Shown here: positions 1-7,800 of the stretch, in pieces
Layout: every line of letters begins with the position of its first letter
Numbering within the stretch: position 1 is the first letter of the stretch
From: Beijerinckia mobilis
Lineage (GTDB): Bacteria > Pseudomonadota > Alphaproteobacteria > Rhizobiales > Beijerinckiaceae
Assembly: GCF_000745425.1 (NCBI RefSeq)
Contig: NZ_JQJH01000003.1
Location: 248,001 to 312,000, forward strand
Direction of reading: 5' to 3'
DNA length: 64,000 nucleotides
Notes under the pieces: model-generated
The model's database searches: none
What the model was told of the DNA's origin: nothing
Seen by the model: the letters and a program-made list of their open reading frames with translations, nothing else
Made by a program: the position numbers and the translations under genes

Positions 1-1
1 A

Positions 2-97
2 GTCAAAGAGGCGTGGCGTGCCGAATGGATTGCGCGTCGACGCGCACGCGCCTATGAAGCTTTTACGGCACGGGTGAAGCCTGCACCCGCAACATGA
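2..97 (+). CDS. C-terminal end of an unidentified protein (partial)
   Basis: An open frame enters from the left edge and ends at TGA 95-97, giving the last 31 residues of a protein. The tail is rich in Arg, Ala and Glu (ending TARVKPAPAT) and has no recognisable motif. It lies 25 bases upstream of gshA on the same strand. The gene cannot be named from this fragment, and it could also be a chance open frame. Confidence 0.45.
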   Translation, partial: VKEAWRAEWIARRRARAYEAFTARVKPAPAT

Positions 98-122
98 TCC
101 TTGAGTAGATGAAAGCGCGTCA

Positions 123-1505
123 ATGGCTCGCGACGTTTCGGATTCGACCCTCATCACGTCGCGCGCGGAGCTCGTCGCGTGGTTTAATGAGGGCATGAAG
201 CCACCGGCCGACTTCAAGGTCGGGACGGAACATGAAAAATTTCCCTTCTACCGTTCGAGCCATGAGCCCGTACCCTATGAGGGCGATCGGGGGATCAAGG
301 CGCTTCTCGACGGAATGCAAGCGCGTCTGAACTGGGAACCGATCCTTGATCGCGAACACATCATCGGTCTTTTTGACGAGAAAGGCGGCGGAGCGATCTC
401 GCTTGAACCCGGCGGTCAGTTCGAGCTTTCCGGCGCGCCGCTTGCCACGATCCACGAAACGCGGGAAGAATTAGAGCATCATTTCAAGGCGCTCGATTCC
501 GTCGCCGAGCCTCTGGGCATCGGTTTCCTGCTCATTGGCATGACGCCCAAATGGCGGCGCGAGGATGTGCCGGTAATGCCTAAACAGCGTTACGACATCA
601 TGCGGCGCTATATGCCCAAGGTCGGCACGCGCGGACTCGACATGATGTTTCGCACCTCGACGGTGCAGGCCAATCTCGATTATTCGAGTGAGGCCGACAT
701 GGTTTTGAAAATGCGGGTCGCGATCGCCCTGCAGCCCCTGTTGACCGCGCTTTTCGCCAATTCGCCCTTTACCGATGGCAAGCCCAATGGACTGCTTTCC
801 GCCCGGTCGGAGATCTGGCGGGATACGGACAAGGCGCGCGCCGGCATGCTGCCCTTCGTCTTCGAAGACGGCATGGGGTTTGATCGCTACGTCGATTATG
901 CGCTCGACGTGCCGATGTATTTCGTCAAGCGGGGCGAAGTCTATCACGATGTCGCCGGGGCAAGCTTCCGCGATCTTCTGGCCGGCCGCCTGCCGCAATT
1001 GCCGGGCGAGCGCGCGACTCTCTCGGACTGGGCCAATCACCTCTCGACCATTTTTCCGGAAGTACGGCTGAAACGTTATCTCGAAATGCGCGGCGCCGAC
1101 GTCGGGCCGCTTCCGCTCTGCCTCGCTCTGCCGGCTTTTTGTGTCGGGTTGCTTTATGATACCGCCTCGCTCGAATCCGCCTGGGATCTCGTAAAATCCT
1201 GGAGCGTCGAGGAGCGGCAGACCTTGCGGGACGACGTGCCTCGCCTCGGCCTCAAAGCTTCGGTGAAAGGCCGCAGCCTGCGGGAGATCGGGGTGGATGT
1301 GCTGGCGCTCGCCCGCGCGGGACTGAAGGCGCGGGCAAGGCTCGATGAGGCGGGCGACGACGAAACCCATTTCCTTGATCCGCTCGACGCGATTATCGCC
1401 GGGCAATCCGAAGCCGAGCGGCTCTTGTCGCTTTATGACGGCGCGTGGGGTCAATCGGTCGATCCGTTGTTCGATCTCGGATCGCCGGTTCTCGCTGCGG
1501 TGTGA
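123..1505 (+). CDS. gshA: glutamate--cysteine ligase
   Basis: Catalyses the ATP-dependent joining of L-glutamate and L-cysteine, the first step of glutathione synthesis in the cytoplasm. The 460-residue length and the N-terminal block (FKVGTEHEKF near residue 31, then an ISLEPGGQFELSG stretch near 92-104) are typical of the plant/alphaproteobacterial-type ligase rather than the E. coli GshA type. The Glu-rich early motif contributes to Mg-ATP and glutamate binding in that family. The start ATG is at 123. No gene for glutathione synthetase (gshB) is seen nearby, so the second step must be encoded elsewhere. The product identification is secure. Confidence 0.95.
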   Translation: MARDVSDSTLITSRAELVAWFNEGMKPPADFKVGTEHEKFPFYRSSHEPVPYEGDRGIKALLDGMQARLNWEPILDREHIIGLFDEKGGGAISLEPGGQFELSGAPLATIHETREELEHHFKALDSVAEPLGIGFLLIGMTPKWRREDVPVMPKQRYDIMRRYMPKVGTRGLDMMFRTSTVQANLDYSSEADMVLKMRVAIALQPLLTALFANSPFTDGKPNGLLSARSEIWRDTDKARAGMLPFVFEDGMGFDRYVDYALDVPMYFVKRGEVYHDVAGASFRDLLAGRLPQLPGERATLSDWANHLSTIFPEVRLKRYLEMRGADVGPLPLCLALPAFCVGLLYDTASLESAWDLVKSWSVEERQTLRDDVPRLGLKASVKGRSLREIGVDVLALARAGLKARARLDEAGDDETHFLDPLDAIIAGQSEAERLLSLYDGAWGQSVDPLFDLGSPVLAAV

Positions 1506-1536
1506 TGCCAAATTCCAATACCGGGCTCATACAGGG

Positions 1537-1553
1537 ACCAAGTCTCATTGAGA
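1537..1553. repeat. possible fragment of the palindromic repeat family
   Basis: The stretch ACCAAGTCTCATTGAGA resembles the outer end (ACCAAGTCTCACTGATC) and the last hairpin arm of the full repeat near 29.93 kb. It is short, so chance similarity is possible. It lies between gshA and the DMT transporter gene. Confidence 0.3.
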
Positions 1554-1592
1554 ATCGGTATTTGCTGAAGCGATAGGAATGGATTTGGATTG

Positions 1593-2660
1593 ATGCCGAG
1601 CTTGCGATCCACTTCCGGACCGACGATGGCCCTTGCATCGGCGGCTTTGTTTGGCGCGAGCACCCCATTGGCAAAGCTGCTGCTCGGCGGCGGCGTCGAT
1701 CCATGGCTGCTCGCGGGACTTCTTTACCTTGGATCCGGAGTTGGTCTCGGTATTCTCCATTTAATCCGGCGCATGATGGGTATCGCTGCGGCGGAAGCAC
1801 CGCTGAACCGTGCCGATCTGCCATGGCTGGCGCTTGTCGTGCTCTCAGGCGGTGTTGTCGGTCCGCTGCTTTTGATGATCGGTCTTTCGTCAACGCCCGC
1901 TTCAACGGCGGCTCTGCTGCTCAATGTCGAGGGGTTCGCGACCCTCGCCATCGCCTGGGTGGTCTTTAAGGAGAATGTCGACCGCCGCCTGCTTTTGGGA
2001 GCATTCGCAATTCTCGCTGGCGCAATTGTCTTGTCATGGCAAGGCGGCCCTGCGGGAGTAGGGATTGGAGCCATTGCCATCATTGGGGCCTGCATCGCCT
2101 GGGGCATTGACAATAATCTGACCCGCAAGCTTTCAGCCGCTGATCCGATGCAGATTGCGATGATCAAGGGTCTGGCTGCTGGCGCGGTCAATCTGACATT
2201 GGCGTTTGCCCATGGTGCGCGGGTGCCGGCCGTTCCGGAACTTGCAGCCGCGGGAGTGATCGGTTTTCTGAGCTACGGCGTCAGTCTCGTTCTGTTCGTT
2301 CTTGCCCTGCGCTATCTGGGTTCGGCGCGGACAGGAGCCTATTTCTCAACGGCGCCTTTCATAGGCGCGGTGCTCGCGGTCGTGCTGTTTGGCGAGCCCG
2401 TCACCGGCCAGCTGGTAATCGCCGCCATTTTGATGGGCATCGGCCTCTTCCTGCATCTGGCGGAACGGCACGATCACCAGCATGTCCATGAGGCGATGGA
2501 ACATGCCCACCGCCACATTCATGATGAACATCATCAGCATGAGCACGGTCCCGATGATGCCTCCGGTGAACCGCATGTGCATGTTCACAAACATCAGCCG
2601 ATGACACACCGGCATCCCCACTATCCTGACCTGCATCATCGACACGGTCACATCCACTGA
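1593..2660 (+). CDS. EamA/DMT-family transporter with histidine-rich C-terminal tail
   Basis: A membrane protein of the drug/metabolite transporter superfamily with about ten predicted membrane segments in two EamA-like halves (roughly residues 10-145 and 155-290). The substrate is unknown. The unusual part is the last 68 residues, a soluble tail with about 25 histidines (for example EAMEHAHRHIHDEHHQHEHG), which suggests binding of Zn, Ni, Co or Cu ions. A TTG lies directly before the ATG chosen as start at 1593; an AGGAAT stretch sits upstream. The gene follows gshA by 87 bases on the same strand. The tail may be a metal store, a sensor, or the delivery end of a metal exporter; this is inference. 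Confidence 0.85.
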   Translation: MPSLRSTSGPTMALASAALFGASTPLAKLLLGGGVDPWLLAGLLYLGSGVGLGILHLIRRMMGIAAAEAPLNRADLPWLALVVLSGGVVGPLLLMIGLSSTPASTAALLLNVEGFATLAIAWVVFKENVDRRLLLGAFAILAGAIVLSWQGGPAGVGIGAIAIIGACIAWGIDNNLTRKLSAADPMQIAMIKGLAAGAVNLTLAFAHGARVPAVPELAAAGVIGFLSYGVSLVLFVLALRYLGSARTGAYFSTAPFIGAVLAVVLFGEPVTGQLVIAAILMGIGLFLHLAERHDHQHVHEAMEHAHRHIHDEHHQHEHGPDDASGEPHVHVHKHQPMTHRHPHYPDLHHRHGHIH

Positions 2661-2701
2661 TCCGTCTCATGGCGTCAGAGAGACGCGTGAACGGCTTCCG
2701 T

Positions 2702-2735
2702 CGACGAATGTCAAAGCCCGACGAATGTCAAAGCC
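2702..2735. repeat. 17-bp tandem duplication over the MFS stop codon
   Basis: The unit CGACGAATGTCAAAGCC occurs twice back to back (2702-2718 and 2719-2735). The right copy contains the stop codon of the downstream minus-strand MFS gene, so the duplication probably copied the gene end into the intergenic space. Confidence 0.85.
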
Positions 2736-3948
2736 GAAGTGCGACGGGCTCGGCACAGGACACCCCGGCTGCAAGCGTGCCTTTATCCATCCGGTGAAGA
2801 ATGAGTGTCAGAACCGCCGCGACGAAGGCGAGGATCGCGCTGATCCAGGGTAATTGCTCATAGGCCAGTCCCTGCGTCAGCAGCGTGCCGCCAATCCAGG
2901 CGCCGATGGCATTGCCGAAATTGAATGCGCCCTGATTGATCGTGGAGGCGAGATTGGGTGCATCATATGCGTCGTTGACGATGCGCATTTGCAGCGGCGG
3001 TACCAGGGCGAAAGCGAGGACACCCCAGATGAATATGGTCGCGGCGGCAGGCAACGGCTCGGCACTCGTGTAGCGGAACAGGCACAGAAGCGGGATCAGG
3101 AGCGCCAGCGTGGCGAGGATTGTCGGGATCAGCTTCCAGTCACCAAGCCGTCCGCCAAGGAAATTGCCGCAGGTCACGCCGATGCCGAAGAGGAACAGGA
3201 CGAGTGTCACTTGATGTTGCGGCATGCCTGCGACATTTTCGAGAATGGGCGCGATATAAGTGAAGACGCTGAACAGGCTCGCGGAAGCAAGAACGCTGAT
3301 CGCCATGCAGAGGAGGATTTTCGGCCGCGCCAGAGCACGTGCCTCACGCGAGAGCTGCATGGGTGCAACCGGTATGGCCCGGGGCAGCCAGGCGGCGAGG
3401 GCAATGATGGCGATGATCCCGATCACGGCGACGCACCAAAAAGTTTCCCGCCAGTTCAGCGTTTCGCCCAGAGCCGTGCCGAAGGGCACGCCGAGGACAT
3501 TGGCCAGAGTGAGCCCGGCAAACATCATGGCGATGGCCTGACCCTTTTTCTCGGGCGGGACGATAGCGGCGGCGACGACGGCGCCTATGCCGAAGAAGGC
3601 GCCATGACAGAGCGCCGTCACGATGCGAGCCACCATCAACAAGCCATAGTCGGGTGACAGGGCGCAAAGAACATTGCCGAGAATGAAAACGGCGGCCAGC
3701 GCCAGCATTGCCTTGCGGCGATCGAGGCGCGCGGTCGCGATGGCGAGAAACGGCGAACCAAAAGCAACACTGAGTGCATAGGCACTGACCAATATGCCGG
3801 CTTCGGGAATTGTCACATTGAGGTCGGAGGCAATGTCCGGTAGCAAGCCCATGATAACAAATTCGCTGGTTCCGATGCCGAAAGAACCAATGGCGAGAGC
3901 GACCAGCGCACGCAGGATCGCTTGATTGTTGGTTGTCTGGTTGTTCAT
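2728..3948 (-). CDS. MFS transporter, AraJ/sugar-efflux type
   Basis: A 12-helix major facilitator of the DHA1/arabinose-efflux group. The N-terminal helix block reads ALVALAIGSFGIGTSEFVIM, which is typical of AraJ/NepI-like exporters. The cytoplasmic-loop motif ATARLDRRKAML after helix 2 is the usual MFS motif A equivalent. An in-frame ATG further upstream (to 4017) would add 23 residues without hydrophobic character and would run into the palindromic repeat, so the ATG at 3948 (MNNQTTNNQ) is preferred. The substrate cannot be told. The gene is convergent with the DMT transporter gene and no regulator is adjacent. Confidence 0.87.
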   Translation of the reverse strand: MNNQTTNNQAILRALVALAIGSFGIGTSEFVIMGLLPDIASDLNVTIPEAGILVSAYALSVAFGSPFLAIATARLDRRKAMLALAAVFILGNVLCALSPDYGLLMVARIVTALCHGAFFGIGAVVAAAIVPPEKKGQAIAMMFAGLTLANVLGVPFGTALGETLNWRETFWCVAVIGIIAIIALAAWLPRAIPVAPMQLSREARALARPKILLCMAISVLASASLFSVFTYIAPILENVAGMPQHQVTLVLFLFGIGVTCGNFLGGRLGDWKLIPTILATLALLIPLLCLFRYTSAEPLPAAATIFIWGVLAFALVPPLQMRIVNDAYDAPNLASTINQGAFNFGNAIGAWIGGTLLTQGLAYEQLPWISAILAFVAAVLTLILHRMDKGTLAAGVSCAEPVALRL

Positions 3949-4000
3949 GGTTTGGCTGCTTGTAGACTTGCGAAGGGTGGATGCCGATGTCGTTATAATA

Positions 4001-4118
4001 AATCTCCTTGATCCCAACCTGTTGGGATCAAGGAGATTCGGCGGAAAGCCGCCGCCCCGCCGTCGCGGGGCCGAGTCTCAATGAGTCATTCTCGCTGAAA
4101 CTTGGTATTCAAGATGCA
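4001..4118. repeat. multi-hairpin palindromic repeat, copy 1
   Basis: Three perfect stem-loops follow one another. At 4001-4038 the arm AATCTCCTTGATCCCAAC is mirrored after a 2-base loop. At 4040-4053 GGCGG-AAA-GCCGCC forms a hairpin, and at 4055-4070 CCCCGC-CGTC-GCGGGG forms another. They are followed by GAGTCTCAATGAGTCAT and a degenerate fourth hairpin ending in ACTTGGTATT. The same order of hairpins recurs at 29924-30037. The element lies upstream of the MFS gene start and resembles REP/MITE-like dispersed palindromes. Confidence 0.85.
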
Positions 4119-4508
4119 GGCAAATGCGACCTGCAGCACCCCGGCATGAAATTCCGGTCGCTCAAATCGCAAGGGTCGATCAGGAAGAAGATAACGCTCT
4201 CGTCTGGGCGGTCTGGTCAAAACCACCAAAAAACGAAAGCCCGCAGGCAACGGAACCTACAGGCTAATTCATACGCTACAATGCTTCCTCTTTGGTAAAA
4301 ACTGCAAAGGATGCATGGCCGCTCCGCGAAAAACGCCGTGCGGCCGCGGGGCCGAGGTTTCCGCCGGCCTTCATTGATCCCGGAAGACGGGTGGCAATGA
4401 GATTCATTATAACCCATCGGGACGGGTGCATTCGCACCAGATGTATGCGGAGCGTGCTTGGCGCGTACTCTCGCCGATTTTTGACCGTCTGGTTATTGCG
4501 AGAGGTGA
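4119..4508. other. intergenic stretch without a supported gene
   Basis: Between the palindromic repeat and the 3' end of the ABC ATPase gene. Only short open frames without ribosome-binding sites or recognisable residues are present. No RNA gene or riboswitch fold was recognised. Confidence 0.5.
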
Positions 4509-5246
4509 TCAGAAGGAGGGAAGCCGATCGATCCCATAAAGACCTTCGATCGCGGAATCGGTCAGCACGTCCATACTGGGACCATCCGCTGTGATCCGCC
4601 CGTTCTGCAAAAGGATTGCGCGGTCGAAAAGCGATCTTGCCCGCAGGGGATCATGGGTGGTGGCGAGGATCGCATAGCCACTTTGCGCAAGCTGCTGCAG
4701 ATGCGCGAACAGACGCATCTGCTGGCCGAAATCGAGGCCTGTTTCCGGTTCGTCGAGAATAAGGATACGTGCTCCCTGGGCGAGTGCGCGGGCGATGAGG
4801 ACGGCCTGGCGTTCGCCTCCCGATAATTCCGTATAGGGTCTTTGTGCGAGATGTGTGATCGCCAGTTTCTGCAGGGCGGCTCCTGCGGCCTCGCGGTCAT
4901 CGGGATCGGCAAGCGGTCCGAACGGCGAGAAGGGCAGGCGGCCGAGCATCACGATTTCCTCGGCCGTATAAGGGAATGCCGGGACGTGTCCTTGGGGGAC
5001 ATAGGCGATGGCACGGGCAAGAGCGCGCCTGCCGTAATTTTCGAGCGCGCGGCCTTCGATCAGGATTGTCCCCTTCTGCGCGGGCAAGAGGCCGAGCAGA
5101 AGCCGCAAGAGTGTGGTCTTGCCGGCGCCATTGGTGCCGAGCAGGGCCGTGAGTTCACCAGCGGCCAGGTTCAGGGCGAGGTCGTGGAGAATAGTTCGGC
5201 CGCCGAGACGATAACCGAGCCCTGTGACAGTCAGCCTGCTATTCAT
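4509..5246 (-). CDS. ABC transporter ATP-binding protein, FecE/BtuD class
   Basis: The cytoplasmic ATPase of a metal-chelate or cobalamin importer, 245 residues. Walker A is GTNGAGKTT (near 36-44), the ABC signature is ELSGGERQAVLIARALAQ (near 140), and Walker B is ARILILDEPETGLD with the following H-loop TTHDP. All catalytic motifs are intact. The start ATG overlaps the stop of the permease gene (5243-5246), so the two are translationally coupled. It is the last gene of a minus-strand operon: binding protein, permease, ATPase. The class carries Fe-siderophores, haem or B12; the actual ligand is not evident. Confidence 0.93.
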   Translation of the reverse strand: MNSRLTVTGLGYRLGGRTILHDLALNLAAGELTALLGTNGAGKTTLLRLLLGLLPAQKGTILIEGRALENYGRRALARAIAYVPQGHVPAFPYTAEEIVMLGRLPFSPFGPLADPDDREAAGAALQKLAITHLAQRPYTELSGGERQAVLIARALAQGARILILDEPETGLDFGQQMRLFAHLQQLAQSGYAILATTHDPLRARSLFDRAILLQNGRITADGPSMDVLTDSAIEGLYGIDRLPSF

Positions 5247-6292
5247 ATCCAGCCCCGCCTTAAAAAACGGAGGACGCCGAGGAAAGCCAGGACGCCAATG
5301 AGATCGACCAATATGCCGACCGGGATTTCCTCCTCCGAGATGCTGCGCGCCAGATCATCGCAAAGCAGCAGAAAAACGGCGCCGAGACAGGCCGCGAGCG
5401 GCAAAACACGGCTATTGGCAGGGCCGGTGAGCAGCCGCGCGACATGGGGAATGATGAGCCCGATCCAGCCGATCATTCCTGCAATTGAAACCGTGAGAGC
5501 GGCGAGAATCGTCGCGGTGGCAATCGCGCCGAGCCGCAGGACTTCGACCGGGACTCCAAGCGTGCGCGCCTCGTCATCCCCCATGGCCAGCGCATCGAGC
5601 ATACGCCCGAGGCCGGCAAGACTGAACAGGGATAGCCCCAGGATGAAGGCAATGGTCGGCAGCTGCGCCAATTGCACCTGCGTGAGGCTGCCGAGGAGCC
5701 AGAACACGATGTCGGGCAGCTGGCGTTCCGGATCGGCGACATATTTCAGGATGGAGAGCAAAGCCGTAAACAGGGCGGTGCTGACGAGGCCGCCGAACAC
5801 CAGCATGAGAATGGACCGGGCTGCGAAACTGCGGGCGACGAGGACCGCCAGGATGACGGCGCTGATGCCTCCGAGAAAGGAAAGTGTCTGAACGCCGGAT
5901 ATTCCGGCACCGAGGATAATGCCGAGCGCAGCGCCGAAACCCGCCCCGCTGAGGACCCCGAGCAGGTCCGGCGAAACGAGGGGATTGCGGAAGACTGCCT
6001 GATAGGTGGCGCCGGTGATCGAGAGTGACGCTCCAATCAGGGCGGCAGCGCCGATCCGCGGCAGGCGGGCGTCGAAAAGGATCGAATGGATGATTCTATA
6101 GCGAGCATCCGGCATTTCGCGGACACCCAAGGCGGTCTCCGCGAAATGCAGCAGATCCAGGGGAGCAATCGGATAGCGGCCGATGCAAAATGAGAAGATG
6201 GTAACGAGCGCCAGGAGGAGGGTGGCGCCGACGATGAGACCGATGCCGGACCCCGATTTCCGTTGATCCGTGGAAAAAGTGAGAGCGGTCAA
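5243..6292 (-). CDS. ABC transporter permease, FecCD family
   Basis: Inner-membrane permease of about ten helices, 349 residues, the usual length for FecC/FecD/BtuC proteins. Typical blocks are RLPRIGAAALIGASLSITGA near residue 95 and the coupling-helix region MIGWIGLIIPHVARLLTGP near 280, where the family contacts the ATPase. A single permease gene implies a homodimeric channel, as in BtuC2D2. Its stop overlaps the ATPase start by four bases, and its own start overlaps the binding-protein stop (6289-6292). It may also serve the permease-less binding protein at 32.5-33.5 kb; this is inference. Confidence 0.93.
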   Translation of the reverse strand: MTALTFSTDQRKSGSGIGLIVGATLLLALVTIFSFCIGRYPIAPLDLLHFAETALGVREMPDARYRIIHSILFDARLPRIGAAALIGASLSITGATYQAVFRNPLVSPDLLGVLSGAGFGAALGIILGAGISGVQTLSFLGGISAVILAVLVARSFAARSILMLVFGGLVSTALFTALLSILKYVADPERQLPDIVFWLLGSLTQVQLAQLPTIAFILGLSLFSLAGLGRMLDALAMGDDEARTLGVPVEVLRLGAIATATILAALTVSIAGMIGWIGLIIPHVARLLTGPANSRVLPLAACLGAVFLLLCDDLARSISEEEIPVGILVDLIGVLAFLGVLRFLRRGWI

Positions 6293-7419
6293 TGTGTACT
6301 ACTCTCTTCCGGCAGTTTCCCCGCGAGAATGCGATCGGCTTCTTCAGATGTCAGCGGATAATCGAAGAAATCGCGATAGAACTGAATTGCCGCCGTTTTG
6401 GGATCCTGGTTCTGGAACAATTCGGGATGCAAAATCTTGGCGGTCCAAAGCACCTGTAGCGGAAATTCAACGCCGTAGCGATCCCAGGGGAATACACCTG
6501 TGGGATTGCGATAGACACGATTGCGCTGCACAGCCACCAGGGATTGCCACAGGCCGTCCGCCGCATGCGGATTGAAAGGTTCCGTATGGCCGGCAATAAT
6601 GATGATGTCCGGATTCCACGCGGCGATCTGTTCGAGTGATACTTCCTTGCTGTTTCCGGTGATCGTCTCTGCCACGTTGCGGCCCCCGGCGAAGCGGATC
6701 CATTCGTCGATAATGGTCTTTTTCCCATCGATCTTGAGGGGATGCAGCGACACGATATGCAGAACGCGTGGTCTTGCTTGTGCGGGAAGTCGATCGGTGA
6801 TTGTGCGGACAGAGCCGACGATCTCATTGAAGCTTTTCTCGTAGAGCTGCAACGCGTTGTGCGCCGCCGATGTATTGAGCACATCTGCTGTCAGACGAGC
6901 CGCGCGTATCAGTGCATCGCTGTCTTGAAAACTGCCATCGATCACGGGAATGTTCATGTTCCGCAAAGGACCTGTGGCCGGAGAATTGGAAAAGACAAAA
7001 GCCGTATCGACCCCGTGGCGAACGAGTGTCTCGATATTCGGAACTGGCCCATTAATCGAAATCGCCTTGTTTAAGACCGGCGCGACCTTATACATCCAGG
7101 GTTGCGATGATGGACTGTCTACGGTGACAACGATCCTGTCCGCCGCTTTGAGCAATATGAGAAGGGCTTGATGCGCAAACCAGAGTTCCGCAAGCCGGGC
7201 AGGGTGCTGCGCAATTTCGACCCGTGCGCCGCTCATGTCGGTAATCGTGCGCGGCCCGTCAGCATGGCAGGGAAGCGGAAGAAGCGCGAGCGCTATGCTC
7301 AAACGCAAAAACCACGATCCCCAAAATCGCTGGCTCCGGTTTTCTGGTTTAGCGGCGGCAAATTCGGAAAGACTCGACGCGGGCTGCAAGCGTCTTTTGA
7401 TCATTAAAGTCTTATTCAT
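6289..7419 (-). CDS. periplasmic substrate-binding protein of an iron-complex type ABC importer
   Basis: A cluster-III (TroA/FepB fold) binding protein. Two alpha/beta lobes follow the conserved opening RTITDMSGARVEI (from about residue 57), with RPRVLHIVSLHPLKIDG near the middle and GVFPWDRYGVEFPLQVLW near the C-terminus. The export signal lies inside the long N-terminus (FLRLSIALALLPLPCHA), preceded by about 40 residues that may not be translated; a start at the sixth codon (7404) is also possible. It heads the operon, and the stop overlaps the permease start. A decayed TonB-receptor tail lies 120 bases upstream, consistent with uptake of a large chelate through the outer membrane. Confidence 0.88.
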   Translation of the reverse strand: MNKTLMIKRRLQPASSLSEFAAAKPENRSQRFWGSWFLRLSIALALLPLPCHADGPRTITDMSGARVEIAQHPARLAELWFAHQALLILLKAADRIVVTVDSPSSQPWMYKVAPVLNKAISINGPVPNIETLVRHGVDTAFVFSNSPATGPLRNMNIPVIDGSFQDSDALIRAARLTADVLNTSAAHNALQLYEKSFNEIVGSVRTITDRLPAQARPRVLHIVSLHPLKIDGKKTIIDEWIRFAGGRNVAETITGNSKEVSLEQIAAWNPDIIIIAGHTEPFNPHAADGLWQSLVAVQRNRVYRNPTGVFPWDRYGVEFPLQVLWTAKILHPELFQNQDPKTAAIQFYRDFFDYPLTSEEADRILAGKLPEESSTH

Positions 7420-7540
7420 TCGATGTTTATATTACGATTTATACATCTTGGCTAATCTCGACTGGTTTTTCATGACCAAATCGAAGATGATATTTCGGTG
7501 ATCTTCCAACAGTTCCTCAAGTTGTTCCTCAAGATGTCCC

Positions 7541-7636
7541 TTAGAATGTGATGCGCACTTGCAGCGAGATCTGTCCATTGATTGCGGAGGAATTTGGAAA
7601 AACTCTGTCATCGACCGGGATTTCGGCCATTGGTGA
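7541..7636 (-). pseudogene. remnant: C-terminal tail of a TonB-dependent receptor
   Basis: On the minus strand, 31 codons followed by TAA read SPMAEIPVDDRVFPNSSAIN and then GQISLQVRITF. The alternating hydrophobic last strand ending in Phe is the classical C-terminal signal of TonB receptors and other outer-membrane barrels. A stop codon lies directly upstream in frame, and the preceding bases show no barrel sequence in any frame. It sits just upstream of, and in the same direction as, an iron-complex type ABC operon, the place where an intact receptor gene is often found. I infer that the receptor was deleted and only its tail remains. Confidence 0.6.
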
Positions 7637-7800
7637 TTAAATTTTTGACGAAGCGCGATGAGGACCTTCCTCAGGGATGCAGCACTTTTTCGGCCGCAAG
7701 AGCAGATGCAATCGCGTCTTCACCATTAGACATTATGATTTCGAACGTGAATTCAAGCAGCGGAACGAGCACCATCCGCTAAGCAGGAAAGAAGACAGTT
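7637..7800. other. intergenic stretch upstream of the carbonic anhydrase gene
   Basis: No supported gene. A 34-codon minus-strand frame (MVLVPLLEFTFEI...) exists but has no convincing ribosome-binding site. The region carries the promoter of the carbonic anhydrase gene, with AGGAAAG near 7786-7792 as its likely ribosome-binding site. Confidence 0.4.

Noticed and set aside
471-1511. Long minus-strand open frame of 346 codons opposite gshA
   Set aside because: It lies fully inside gshA on the other strand, with Arg/His-rich composition typical of a shadow frame in GC-rich DNA.
4119-4508. Possible cobalamin riboswitch near the B12/iron-type ABC operon
   Set aside because: The region is downstream of the operon, not upstream, and no B12-box or adenosylcobalamin riboswitch core could be recognised on either strand.
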